A stretch of DNA of 60,542 bases, from positions 1 to 60,542 of the forward strand of contig JABJAL010000094.1 of NCBI GenBank assembly GCA_018669005.1, given 5' to 3'. This document shows, piece by piece, positions 50,891 to 59,486 of this stretch (within the stretch, counting starts at the first letter, position 1; each line of letters opens with the position of its first letter). This DNA comes from Nitrospinaceae bacterium. Its GTDB lineage: Bacteria > UBA8248. The notes below the pieces were generated by a model. It was not told the DNA's origin. It did not search any database and was given only the letters and a program-made list of their open reading frames with translations. The position numbers were made by a program, and so were the translations under genes.

Positions 50891-52843
50891 ATGGTTAATA
50901 CGATCAAAACAACTTGCACCCTGGACTGCCAAGACGCTTGCGGTGTAGAGGCCGAAGTCGAAAACAACCGAGTTGTTCGGTTACGCGGCTCAAAAGTACA
51001 TCCCTACACGGAGGGTTTTTTGTGCATCCGCTTAAACCGATACCTTGATCGTCTTTACAGCTCAGAGCGGGTGACCTCCCCACTACAAAAAACAAAAGAT
51101 GGGTGGCGAAAGATATCCTGGGACAATGCCATCGATTTAGCTGCAAGTAAGTTTCGCGCTGCCGTGGATGAGTATGGCCCCGCCTCCATTCTCTATTTTA
51201 TGAGTTCGGGCTCTTTCGGCATTTCCAATCGCTACAATATCCGCCTGTTTAACAAGCTAGGTGGGCCCACGGTAGCCTCTGGCTCTCTTTGCCTGACAGC
51301 AGGTGTCGCTGGGATGATTCAAAGCCTGGGTCGTTCTATATGCCCTGCGCCCTCCGAGATGGTAAATAGCCAGATGATTGTCCTTTGGGGAAGAAACCCG
51401 GTCGCATATTCGGTCCACATGGTTCCGCTTATTAAAAAAGCCCGTGAGAATGGCGCCAAGATTATCCTCATCGATCCCATCCGAAACGAATCTGCAAAAT
51501 TCTGCGATCACCACTATGCACCGAAACCCGGCGGAGACGGGTATCTAGCCCTTGCGATATGCAAATATCTACTCGAGGAAGACAAGGCGGACGTTGAGTT
51601 CCTAAAGAACGCAACGCTGAACGCAGAAGCGATCGAGCGAATGTCCCAGCGTTTTTCATGGGAACAGCTATCTGTTGGCTGCGGGCTTTCGGAGGAAACA
51701 TTAAGAGAAATCGCCATGCTCTTTAGTCAGAACCATCCCGCCACAATCTGCATGGGAAGAGGCCCTCAACACTACAAGCAAGGTGCGGAGATAACTCGTT
51801 TGATTCTGGCCGCGTGCGCCTTATCCGGGAACCTTGGCGTGAAGGGAGGCGGGTATAATTACAACTCGGACTTTTGGGGACCGTTTGATCGCACGCTAGA
51901 CGGGGGAGAATTCGCAACCTCGCATCGCACAGCCCCTAAAGCCATAATTGGGGAGGCTATCCTAAATATGAAGGAGCCGCCGATAAGGGCGGCCTACATT
52001 CACGGAGGAAACCCGGTAACCCAATGCCCGAACTCTCAAAAAGTGGCCCGAGCGTTTCGTTCCATAGATTTCGTAACTGTAGTGGATTCCTTCCTGACCG
52101 ATACGGCGGAATGTGCAGATCTCTTCCTACCGTCTGCTATGTTCCTTGAGACTAGAGATATTCGCGCCGCTGGCTGGAATCCCTATGTCGGCCCGGTGGT
52201 GCCCGCTGTCCAGCCTCCGGAAGGGGTAAAAGCGGACTGGGAAATTGTAGGTCTCCTGGCCCAGAGACTGGGTATTGAAGACCCCTATCTAGGCCACCCG
52301 ATAGAACAATTCCTACCGAAGGCGTTAGCACCCATTGAGAAGTACGGCCTGAACCCTAAGAACGCCACAAATGAAATATTCAGAAATCCTGAGTCTCCCA
52401 GAACTCCTTTTGAGGGTGGCGTCTTTGCGACGCCCTCGGGCAAGTTTGAGTTCCTAGAAGAGTGGGAGCCGGAAGGAGACTCGAAAGCTGATGACCGCTA
52501 TCCCCTTCGTCTTCTCTCGTTAAAGTACCAGCGCTATCAGTCTTCACAGATGCTTGAGTCTCAACAAACGAAAAGCGAGGCCATCGTTTGGCTCCACCCA
52601 GAGACCGCCACGCGCTTCACCCTTAAAGATGGAGAGAAGGGCCGCCTTCTCTCCCCCAGCGGTGAGTGCGAGGTTGTGTTCGCTTTAGACGAAGAGCTTC
52701 GAAAAGATGTTTGTCTGGCAAGGTCAGGCGGTTGGATGAAGAAGGGACACGGGATAAACGTCCTCACGGAAGATATTTTGACAAACTCCGGTGAATGCTC
52801 CGGGTACTACGAAACGAGAGTGCGCCCGGTGGCGCAAAGCTGA
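50891..52843 (+). CDS. Cytoplasmic molybdopterin oxidoreductase, YoaE-like
   Basis: 650 residues without a Tat signal, so cytoplasmic. It has a [4Fe-4S] motif with Cys9, Cys13, Cys17 and Cys45 (C-x3-C-x3-C-x27-C), and a Cys134 in SGSLCLTAGV as the likely Mo ligand. Then come IVLWGRNPVAYSVH, IILIDPIRN, and the C-terminal dinucleotide domain (LRLLSLKYQRYQSSQML). This is the CTLDC-type branch of the DMSO reductase family, which includes uncharacterised oxidoreductases (YoaE-like) and a few hydratases and reductases. The gene is downstream of an operator-like site and convergent with a CCG-type Fe-S gene, a possible electron-transfer partner. The substrate is unknown. Confidence 0.9.
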   Translation: MVNTIKTTCTLDCQDACGVEAEVENNRVVRLRGSKVHPYTEGFLCIRLNRYLDRLYSSERVTSPLQKTKDGWRKISWDNAIDLAASKFRAAVDEYGPASILYFMSSGSFGISNRYNIRLFNKLGGPTVASGSLCLTAGVAGMIQSLGRSICPAPSEMVNSQMIVLWGRNPVAYSVHMVPLIKKARENGAKIILIDPIRNESAKFCDHHYAPKPGGDGYLALAICKYLLEEDKADVEFLKNATLNAEAIERMSQRFSWEQLSVGCGLSEETLREIAMLFSQNHPATICMGRGPQHYKQGAEITRLILAACALSGNLGVKGGGYNYNSDFWGPFDRTLDGGEFATSHRTAPKAIIGEAILNMKEPPIRAAYIHGGNPVTQCPNSQKVARAFRSIDFVTVVDSFLTDTAECADLFLPSAMFLETRDIRAAGWNPYVGPVVPAVQPPEGVKADWEIVGLLAQRLGIEDPYLGHPIEQFLPKALAPIEKYGLNPKNATNEIFRNPESPRTPFEGGVFATPSGKFEFLEEWEPEGDSKADDRYPLRLLSLKYQRYQSSQMLESQQTKSEAIVWLHPETATRFTLKDGEKGRLLSPSGECEVVFALDEELRKDVCLARSGGWMKKGHGINVLTEDILTNSGECSGYYETRVRPVAQS

Positions 52844-52877
52844 GATGTCCCCAGTTTCACAAAATTTGTTTAATGCC

Positions 52878-54167
52878 CTAGCCGTAAAGAGCCGCTTTAA
52901 GCGGGCCTCTCGCCTTATCGGGGTCGATACCGTGCTCTCGGAGTTGTTCCCCGGCCTCAGCCAAAACGCGATCCAAATCTCCGTATAACTTGAAAGTTTT
53001 CGTCCAATCCGGATATTCGAATCCCATCGATTGGCCCAGAATCGTCATGAAATTTTCCAACTCGAAAGCTTGATTCCCCTCCTCTGGACAAAGTTCAAAA
53101 TGGCAACTGTGATAGACGGTCACCACAGAATCCACTTCGGCAGCACTGGCCGAGGAAAAGAGTTTTTCGCGCATCGCCTCAGGCGCTCCTGGCAACAGAA
53201 GCGTGGGACATTGATAACCATGGTCCTTATGTTGGTCAATTTCGACCACTTCGAGGCCAGGGACGCAGGCAAGAATCGCTTTCACATTCTCTTCCACACC
53301 ATCGGTTCCTCCGTGAAGATGGAGTGCAATCCGCTTATTGACCTGGGTCAAACAAAGAGATTTGAGGGTATCGATATTCTGGGCCAAAAATTTCGTCACA
53401 TGAACAAAGGGGAGTTCGTCATTTCCGGGTCCATTATAAAGAGGGCGGTATTCCGTGTATTGCATCTGGCAGGTAGGGCAGAAAGTAATTACCTGCCCAG
53501 ACCCATAAGACTGAAATTTTTCAAGTGACCGCGTACCCATGGCCGCCCCTGCCTCGGGGTCGCTGCTTCGAAAATGATTAATGCCGCAACAATGAGCCAT
53601 TCCGCCCGCCACTTCGTAGTCCAATCCCATCCTTTCGAATACATCCATGCACGAGAGCAGGATATGAGGCGTCTTGAGAATATGGCACCCGAAATAGAAA
53701 AGATTTTGTGCGGGGGCCTTCTTCTCGAACCGGACAGAGGTAAGACGCCGATAAAGATCAGGTGGAGTTTGGAGCCCGGCCGTGACGCGAATGATTCCAC
53801 TTAGCCGGCGGAAAAAATTCCGTCCGCGTTGTCTTAATTCCTCTTTTCCGAAATCGCGCTGCTGGAGTTTGGTTCTGGCATAAAGCAGCATTTCCCGCGG
53901 ATTTACATCCTCGGGGCAAGCATCGATACATGCACCGCTCTTTTGACACGCCTGAGCCCAAGCCGCGCCCTCGGGTGCAAAGGGACGACCATTAATAATA
54001 TCCACCACCGAGCGCACAACAGATTCAGGGTTTTCCTCTTGGAGCTCTGTGTAAGGCAGCATCGAACAAGCTTCGACACATTTGCCGCAAAAAGTACAAA
54101 GCTCTGTTATTCGATCCATACGCGCTTGAAGATTGCTTTCAAATGACACTTCAGTTTTCGGGCTCAT
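52878..54167 (-). CDS. CCG-domain Fe-S protein (GlpC/HdrB-like)
   Basis: 429 residues. The N-terminal half has two ferredoxin-like motifs: Cys24, 27, 30 and 34 (CTFCGKCVEAC), and a second with Cys74, Cys80 and Cys84, where Ser77 replaces the usual second cysteine. The C-terminal half has a CCG-type domain (GGMAHCCGINHFRSSD and FCPTCQMQYTEY) and a weaker repeat with YHSCHFELCPEEG. Such proteins (GlpC, HdrD, LldE/LutA) carry electrons from a dehydrogenase to quinones or to a heterodisulfide-type site. It is convergent with the 650-residue molybdoenzyme, whose end is 35 bases away, and may pair with it, but a missing ligand leaves one cluster uncertain. Confidence 0.88.
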   Translation of the reverse strand: MSPKTEVSFESNLQARMDRITELCTFCGKCVEACSMLPYTELQEENPESVVRSVVDIINGRPFAPEGAAWAQACQKSGACIDACPEDVNPREMLLYARTKLQQRDFGKEELRQRGRNFFRRLSGIIRVTAGLQTPPDLYRRLTSVRFEKKAPAQNLFYFGCHILKTPHILLSCMDVFERMGLDYEVAGGMAHCCGINHFRSSDPEAGAAMGTRSLEKFQSYGSGQVITFCPTCQMQYTEYRPLYNGPGNDELPFVHVTKFLAQNIDTLKSLCLTQVNKRIALHLHGGTDGVEENVKAILACVPGLEVVEIDQHKDHGYQCPTLLLPGAPEAMREKLFSSASAAEVDSVVTVYHSCHFELCPEEGNQAFELENFMTILGQSMGFEYPDWTKTFKLYGDLDRVLAEAGEQLREHGIDPDKARGPLKAALYG

Positions 54168-54329
54168 AAAGTTCCCTTCGCTGAAAATCGAAACAGGGGT
54201 TTAGATCGACCCCTGCGCTTAAAAAAAATTTAAACGATTTTACCCGACAACAATAGATCGATGCTCCTCAATTTCAATAAAACCCATTCAGACAGGAAGT
54301 TAAGACACAACAGTTCATTAGCTCCCCCC

Positions 54330-54704
54330 TCAGGGCTTATCTCCCGGCTTCCATTCCGGATGGCTGGGCCATTCCTTAATCTGTCCTTTCATATTCTCGC
54401 CGTAACGAACCCGGAAGAGGAGGGTCCGCTCGGGGCCGTTGTTGTATTCGTGAAGCTCACCCGGCGGATGTACAACGAATGAGCCAGGGGTAACTTCAAT
54501 GGTTTCCTCTGGTGATTTCATCGTGCCGCCACCCTGAAAGCAAAAATAAATTTCAGTGCAATTCGGATGACAATGATACGGGCTGACCTGACCAGGCTCC
54601 CAGCAGGCGATGGTGGTATCACCTTCTCCATAGGTACCGAGAATTTTATCGACATGCCGCTCGGGCTTAAATTCCTGCTCTTCGAGCATGCTGAAGCTGT
54701 GCAT
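54330..54704 (-). CDS. Small cupin-domain protein
   Basis: 124 residues, single cupin. Metal ligands are clear: YHCHPNCTEIYFCFQGGG (HxH and Glu) and PPGELHEYNNG (His). The start MHSFSML at 54704 has AAAGGAGAG upstream; the earlier in-frame start at 54731 precedes that site. It resembles small cupins used as ligand-binding or isomerase/oxygenase domains, with no identified substrate. A 13-bp-armed palindrome lies 70 bases upstream (54773-54803), suggesting specific control. It is divergent from the UGSC selenoprotein gene, whose start is 408 bases away, and that spacer contains the palindrome and a plausible promoter. Confidence 0.88.
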   Translation of the reverse strand: MHSFSMLEEQEFKPERHVDKILGTYGEGDTTIACWEPGQVSPYHCHPNCTEIYFCFQGGGTMKSPEETIEVTPGSFVVHPPGELHEYNNGPERTLLFRVRYGENMKGQIKEWPSHPEWKPGDKP

Positions 54705-54772
54705 AAATCTCTCCTTTAAATAACAATTCAATAAAATCCATTCTCGTTTGTTGAAAAATTTCAGGAGCCGCC

Positions 54773-54803
54773 TACAATTATTGACATCTCGTCGATAATT
54801 GTA
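54773..54803. promoter_or_regulatory. Palindromic operator upstream of cupin gene
   Basis: Two 13-base arms, TACAATTATTGAC and GTCGATAATTGTA, flank a 5-base spacer; they pair at 12 of 13 positions with one T-G mismatch. This looks like a homodimeric regulator's operator, in the divergent spacer of 54705-55111. No regulator gene is adjacent. Apart from this and the promoter at 55048, I see no other feature in the roughly 400-base spacer. Confidence 0.55.
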
Positions 54804-55047
54804 TCACTCCCAACAATAGTCCTGGAACCGTAGCTGCGCCTCGCAAATGTCCCACATCCATTCAGGCCGCTATGAAAAGAAACATCACCACCGAGATAAA
54901 GACCAGTCAACACCGACTCAAAAACCTTAAAAATTACCCGTCATTAAAGAATTTTCGGCATTTCGCCAGAAATTGAAAAATGGAATTATCCTGAAATGGC
55001 CCTACCGCTGTCTATAAAACTTATGATATCTGGGCCATTCGAAATTT

Positions 55048-55075
55048 TTGACCGAACGCGCTAATCTCATACTAT
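55048..55075 (+). promoter_or_regulatory. Candidate promoter of the UGSC selenoprotein gene
   Basis: TTGACC (-35, 55048-55053) and TACTAT (-10, 55070-55075) are separated by 16 bases, about 35 bases upstream of the start codon. AAAAGGAGG follows just upstream of ATG at 55112. Confidence 0.5.
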
Positions 55076-55111
55076 CTTCAGAAGATTTTTAATTGATAAA
55101 AGGAGGAGCAA

Positions 55112-56782
55112 ATGACCCTCAGCGCTTCACCAGAGGACACAAATGACCAAGCACTCCTGCGTGTTTTGAACCCGGTAGTGGCCCGAAAATTCAAGCCAAT
55201 GCCACCCGCCAATAGAGTCAATGATCTTTCGAAATCCAAAATCGGATTATATTGGAACTATAAAAAACATGGCGATGTGGCTTTAAACAGGGTAAAAGAC
55301 CTGCTGTCAGAAAAATTTGAGGGTCTAAGCTTTGAATGGCTAGAAACGGGGCCTGTGAACGAGGCAACCGAAGAGTGGTTTGAAAATGTCCGTCAAAGAG
55401 AAATTTCTGCAGTAATTGCTACAACCGGGGACTGAGGATCCTGCACATCGTGGTTGGTCAGAAACCACGCAGGCATCGAAGAGTTGGGCATACCTGTTGT
55501 CTCTATCGTTCAGGATTATTTCGTCGAAGATGCAAGAGCAAGCGCCGAAGCATATGGCTTGCAAGAACCCGCACTTGCTATAACCCCTGATGCGTTCACC
55601 ACCATCACAGCCACACAAACTCTTGAGGCCATCGATCGTATTTTCGAAGATATTGTCTCCGGCCTGACAAAACAAATCCCAACATCCAACGAGAATGTCG
55701 TCAAAAGAATTGCTATTCATGGACCCGATGACGATACGCTGCAATTTTTCGGCACAGACCTTCTGGAGTGCCTAGAGAATATGAATGAGCGGTTCCTGGA
55801 ATGGGGATGGAGCGATGGTTTTCCTCTTGTGCCGCCGACTGAAAACTCCGTAAATAAAATGCTAGCTGGGACAAAACGTGTGCCCGATGATGTTGTAGTG
55901 GAGAATTTTGTTCCTGGAATGGCTCAGGCAACCGTCAAAGATATTGCCATTAATGCTGTGATGGCGGGATGTCAGCCCGAATTCATGCCAATCATCATCA
56001 CGGCTATAGAAGCCATGCACCATCCGGAAATAAATTTGCGAATGTGCACGGTTTCTACTGGTGCGCACGCCCCGCTCTTTGTCGTAAATGGTCCGGTGGG
56101 AAAGAAACTAAAAATCAATTCCGGCTCCTGTGCTTTAGGAAATGCCGGGCCCGGAAAACTTTCTTTCCCGAATATCGCGATTGGACGAGCGGTGCGCCTC
56201 GCGTTGATGAACGTGGGCGGCGCATATCCCGGCATATTGGATCAGGACACCATCGGCTCACCGGCAAAATTCAGCATGGTTCTCGCAGAAAACGAAGGGA
56301 AAAATCCATGGGAGCCCTATCATGTTGAAAAGGGTTTTAGCTTGGAGGAAAGCACCGTCTCATGCTTCTATGGCCACTCCTTGATTGAAATCGCCGATCT
56401 TGAAAGTGATACTGCCGACACCCTTATCAATACGATCTCCTTGCGGGTCATCGGTATCGGCCAGACCATCTTCATTCCGTATTATCCCGTAATTTTGCTG
56501 TCTCCGGCCCACGCAGAAATTTTCAACCGGGACGGCTGGACGAAAGACGATATACGCCAATATCTTCATCTTCATTGCGCTATCACCGCCGAAAAATACA
56601 GGCGCTCCAAGTCTCTTGCCTGGGGCCAGGATCGAAAATGGATCACCGAAGCGGATTCAAGCGCTATGATTCCTCTGTTTGAAGAGCCGGAAAAAATCGA
56701 CATCGTCGTTGCAGGCGGAACATCGGGAAAAAGTGCAGCCTACCTTGGCCTATGCCCTAAACCTTATCCCGTGAAATCTTGA
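55112..56782 (+). CDS. UGSC-family selenoprotein with in-frame TGA (selenocysteine 108)
   Basis: 556 residues when the TGA at 55433-55435 is read as selenocysteine; without read-through translation ends after 107 residues. The frame is unbroken on both sides of the TGA, which is followed by GGA TCC TGC, giving the redox motif U-G-S-C (Sec108, Cys111). The UGSC name belongs to a known family of (seleno)proteins with exactly this motif. A 7-bp stem with a GGTC-containing loop starts 13 bases after the TGA (55449-55469), as a bacterial SECIS should. Residues 1-190 form the UGSC domain. The rest is a second conserved domain (WGWSDGFPLVPPT, MAQATVKDIAINAVMAGC, PGKLSFPNIAIGRAVRLALMNVGG) that I do not recognise. 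An ideal AAGGAGG precedes the ATG. Redox role inferred; reaction unknown. Confidence 0.88.
55449..55469 (+). promoter_or_regulatory. Candidate bacterial SECIS element
   Basis: CGTGGTT pairs perfectly with AACCACG (7 bp) around the 7-base loop GGTCAGA. In RNA the loop begins GGUC, the same four bases found in the apical loop of the E. coli fdhF SECIS recognised by SelB. The stem starts 13 bases after the TGA and the GGUC starts 21 bases after it, inside the distance range seen for bacterial SECIS elements. It lies within the coding sequence, as in other bacteria. Confidence 0.7.
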
Positions 56783-56924
56783 CATATAAATATATTTTGC
56801 TTTGACTAAGAATCCAGGAATAAGGACGCGATGTCTTCAAGATAATTTTTTCTCACAGTTGCATTCTGCAAAAATTAGCTCCATGCCCTTTCCGGCTTTA
56901 AACTGGATGGACGGGAGACATCTC

Positions 56925-57767
56925 ATGCCTATAGTTGATGCACAGGTCCATATATGGGCTGCCAACACACCAGAGCGGCCTTGGCCAGAGGAACAAATAG
57001 TCAAGCCACATCGACCAGAGCCTTTTTCGAAGGACAATCTCCTGGAGGAAATGAACGCTGCAGGCGTCCAACGTGCGGTCCTCGTGACGCCGATGTGGGA
57101 GGGTTTTCGAAATGATTTGGTACTCGAGGCGGCACAAGCACATCCAGATCAATTCGCCGTCATGGGGCGCTTCGAGCCAGAATTACCCGCATCACGCGGA
57201 CAAATGGCAACCTGGCGAGAACAAGTCGGGATGCTTGGTTTGCGCCTGGTACTCAGGCACCCACCTTTTCGACCGATACTCTCCGAAGGACTCGCAGATT
57301 GGCTGTGGGCGGAGGCGGAACAGGCTGGCGTACCTATCATGCTCTTGGTCGATTCGGCGCAATTGAAATTCATCGATCAAATTGCCGAACGTCATCCAGG
57401 GTTGAAACTGGTCGTGGACCACCTGTGTATTTCCGGTGATGACAAAGACGAGGAAGCATTTAAAGACCTGGATATGTTGCTGGCCGTTGCCAAGCGTCCA
57501 AACATTGCTGTCAAAGCGACTTCATTGCCGCAATTTACCAGCGACAATTATCCCTACACTCGGATTCATCCCTACCTGCGCCGCATCTATGATGCCTTCG
57601 GACCAAAGCGTATTTTCTGGGGGTCTGATTTATCCCACCTATATCATGTGCCGTGTTCTTATTCTCAGGTGGTAACCATGTTCACAGAAGAGATGTCATG
57701 GCTCACCGAAGAAGACAAAAACTGGATCATGGGACATGCGATTTGCGAATGGCTAGGGTGGCAATGA
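56925..57767 (+). CDS. Amidohydrolase family protein (paralogue of 4054-4890)
   Basis: 280 residues of the 2-pyrone-4,6-dicarboxylate hydrolase-like family. It carries DAQVHIW at the N-terminus, VDHLCI, and FWGSDLSHL with the barrel-end Asp. It shares NTPERPWP, WEGFRNDL, SEGLADWLW, ERHPGLK, HPYLRR and LTEEDK with the protein at 4054. ATG at 56925 has GGGAGA upstream; the earlier in-frame ATG at 56802 is less likely because the family starts with the short PIVDAQVH strand. It follows the selenoprotein stop by 142 bases and may be co-transcribed. The first copy sits with an FAH enzyme instead, so the two paralogues seem tied to different partners. Confidence 0.9.
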   Translation: MPIVDAQVHIWAANTPERPWPEEQIVKPHRPEPFSKDNLLEEMNAAGVQRAVLVTPMWEGFRNDLVLEAAQAHPDQFAVMGRFEPELPASRGQMATWREQVGMLGLRLVLRHPPFRPILSEGLADWLWAEAEQAGVPIMLLVDSAQLKFIDQIAERHPGLKLVVDHLCISGDDKDEEAFKDLDMLLAVAKRPNIAVKATSLPQFTSDNYPYTRIHPYLRRIYDAFGPKRIFWGSDLSHLYHVPCSYSQVVTMFTEEMSWLTEEDKNWIMGHAICEWLGWQ

Positions 57768-57955
57768 CTTTACTCAATAAAAAATTTCCCCATGCAAACC
57801 GCAATGGAATCATGCCGGTAATCATCATGTGAGTGACGAATAACTTGTTCGCCTCCCACACTCCATATAAATCACAGTGCCAGAACACTAGATATAAACT
57901 TCCATATCTAGTGCCTTTCCATCCTCAGACATTGATCTGATGTTAATACTCAACC

Positions 57956-58852
57956 TCATCTTCCCCACACCACGGCATATGCACCCACGACCGAAATAGC
58001 GCCACCAAATGCAATACGCCAAGTAACAGCCTCTTGCTTTTGCATGAAAAGCCAAGAGAGGAGGATTACGATAAGGACCGACAAGCGGTTAATGGGGATG
58101 ACTTGTACAACTTCCCCTCGCTGGACAGCAGACCAGAAGAAAAGTGCTGCTATGAAATGGGACATTGTTCCAAGGAGAACAATAAACAGGCCTCGAGGAT
58201 CCCAACGCCTGGTGCCTCCCTCTTTGGCAAAGGGCATGAAAGCAGCCAAAAGTAGAGCTGCCGAGCCGGTGGACACAGCAATCCCCAACGAGGTTGATGG
58301 GAGCATGTCGAGCCCGAACTTTCGAAAAACAAATGTCACTGAGAGGAGGAAGGAAGCCAGCACAGGAACAAAATAGTACAGGATAGGGGTAGTCACCTCA
58401 TTAGTCCGTCGATCGTAGAGGAGGAGAATAGCACCGCACATAATGGCCAGAGTGCCAATAGCAATGCCCAGCGTCATCTGCTCCCCGAGGAAAAAAACAC
58501 CCTGCAGGGAAGACCAAACAAGAACGGTTTGCAACAATACCTGGGTCCGCGAGAGTCCAATGAATTTTACACCCAGAAGGCTCAGGTAGCGGCTCATCGA
58601 ATTACCGAACACGCCAATCAGGACAAACCAGAAAAGGGCGGCCAGAGGCCAGGTATTCACACCATCCCCATATGCATAGAGCCCAATCGCGAAAACCGCT
58701 GACATAAGATTCATCATCAAGGTTGTGAAGGCGGGACTCAGGCGGTTCAGAGCCAAGCGGAACATCACCTGGGCAACCGCTACAAATATCGCGGCTAAGA
58801 AGGACATTAGATTGGGATGCAAGGATTCAAACAATGAGGGCCATCCGATCAT
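57956..58852 (-). CDS. EamA/DMT family transporter (paralogue of 24978-25856)
   Basis: 298 residues with about ten hydrophobic segments and two EamA repeats. The start MIGWPSL at 58852 is preferred on the basis of paralogue alignment; the longer reading to 58954 adds a hydrophobic 34-residue extension of unclear value. Strong ribosome-binding sites are absent. The other copy at 24978 is about 70% identical by eye. As both are exporters of the same superfamily, they may export related products of the neighbouring catabolic genes. It is convergent with the amidohydrolase gene, with 188 bases between them. Confidence 0.88.
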   Translation of the reverse strand: MIGWPSLFESLHPNLMSFLAAIFVAVAQVMFRLALNRLSPAFTTLMMNLMSAVFAIGLYAYGDGVNTWPLAALFWFVLIGVFGNSMSRYLSLLGVKFIGLSRTQVLLQTVLVWSSLQGVFFLGEQMTLGIAIGTLAIMCGAILLLYDRRTNEVTTPILYYFVPVLASFLLSVTFVFRKFGLDMLPSTSLGIAVSTGSAALLLAAFMPFAKEGGTRRWDPRGLFIVLLGTMSHFIAALFFWSAVQRGEVVQVIPINRLSVLIVILLSWLFMQKQEAVTWRIAFGGAISVVGAYAVVWGR

Positions 58853-58974
58853 GAAGAGAATTTTAAATATTTCACAGGGAATTATCAGAAATAACAGAAA
58901 AATAGAATTAGGGCGGCTCTCTTTTCTCCACAAGCAAAAATTCGCCACCCACAACTAGTTTTCCAGAAGCGTAC

Positions 58975-59187
58975 TTACGAAATATAGCAAAGGTCCAGCT
59001 CACCCGATTCTACCATCTTTGGTAGCTCACCAGACTTCAGATCGCGATCTAGGACGCTTTCTTCCGACTCAAATTCTATAGGCAAATCTTCCCCTCCCAT
59101 CAAATCCGAGCCAAACATTCGGGCTGTCGCAGTATGGATTGAATCCGGTCCTTGGTAGACACCATATCTTGTTTTAAAATTTCCAAT
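58975..59187 (-). pseudogene. Decayed fragment resembling a TRAP-type solute-binding protein
   Basis: The minus strand reads YGVYQGPDSIHTATARMFGSDLMGGEDLPIE and, further on, MVESGELDLCYIS, then TAA followed by VRF in the same frame. This resembles the N-terminal part of a periplasmic TRAP (DctP-like) or related substrate-binding protein, which would continue after the stop. The upstream side runs into an 8-base tandem repeat and no start, signal peptide or partner permease genes are found. I therefore read it as a remnant. The family call is weak, by eye only; the remaining sequence up to 59486 shows nothing else I can name. Confidence 0.4.
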
Positions 59188-59224
59188 CTCCCGTGCTCCC
59201 GTGCTCCCGTGCTCCCGTGCTCCC
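59188..59224. repeat. 8-bp tandem repeat, 4.6 copies
   Basis: CTCCCGTG is repeated four times followed by CTCCC, giving a 37-base array with no mismatches. It lies at the border of the decayed fragment and could be a slippage-generated repeat. Confidence 0.9.
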
Positions 59225-59486
59225 AAAATATTGGACTCTTGAAAAAATTTACAAAATCTATTCTCATGTACAAAAATCAATCGAAGTCTATACTAGCTCA
59301 CGGTTATAATAATTCAGTTTTACAAGAATTCTGAAATGTACTCTATAAGAATTCCAACCACAGCCATGCGATAAGGGCGCCTCTGTCGAATTAGCAATTT
59401 CCCAACTACAGGCTTCAGAATTGTCCCCTGTGCACCGCAGTAATTAGCTTCCTAAAATTTCAATACTTTCAAAAAGGAGAAATAGG

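Noticed and set aside
55433-55435. Reading the TGA as a nonsense mutation in a pseudogene
   Set aside because: The frame is clean on both sides for the whole length, the residues around it spell U-G-S-C, and a SECIS-like stem follows at the right distance. A mutation would not be expected to produce all three.
59188-59224. CRISPR-like repeat
   Set aside because: The units are only 8 bases long, directly adjacent and without spacers, so it is a simple tandem repeat.
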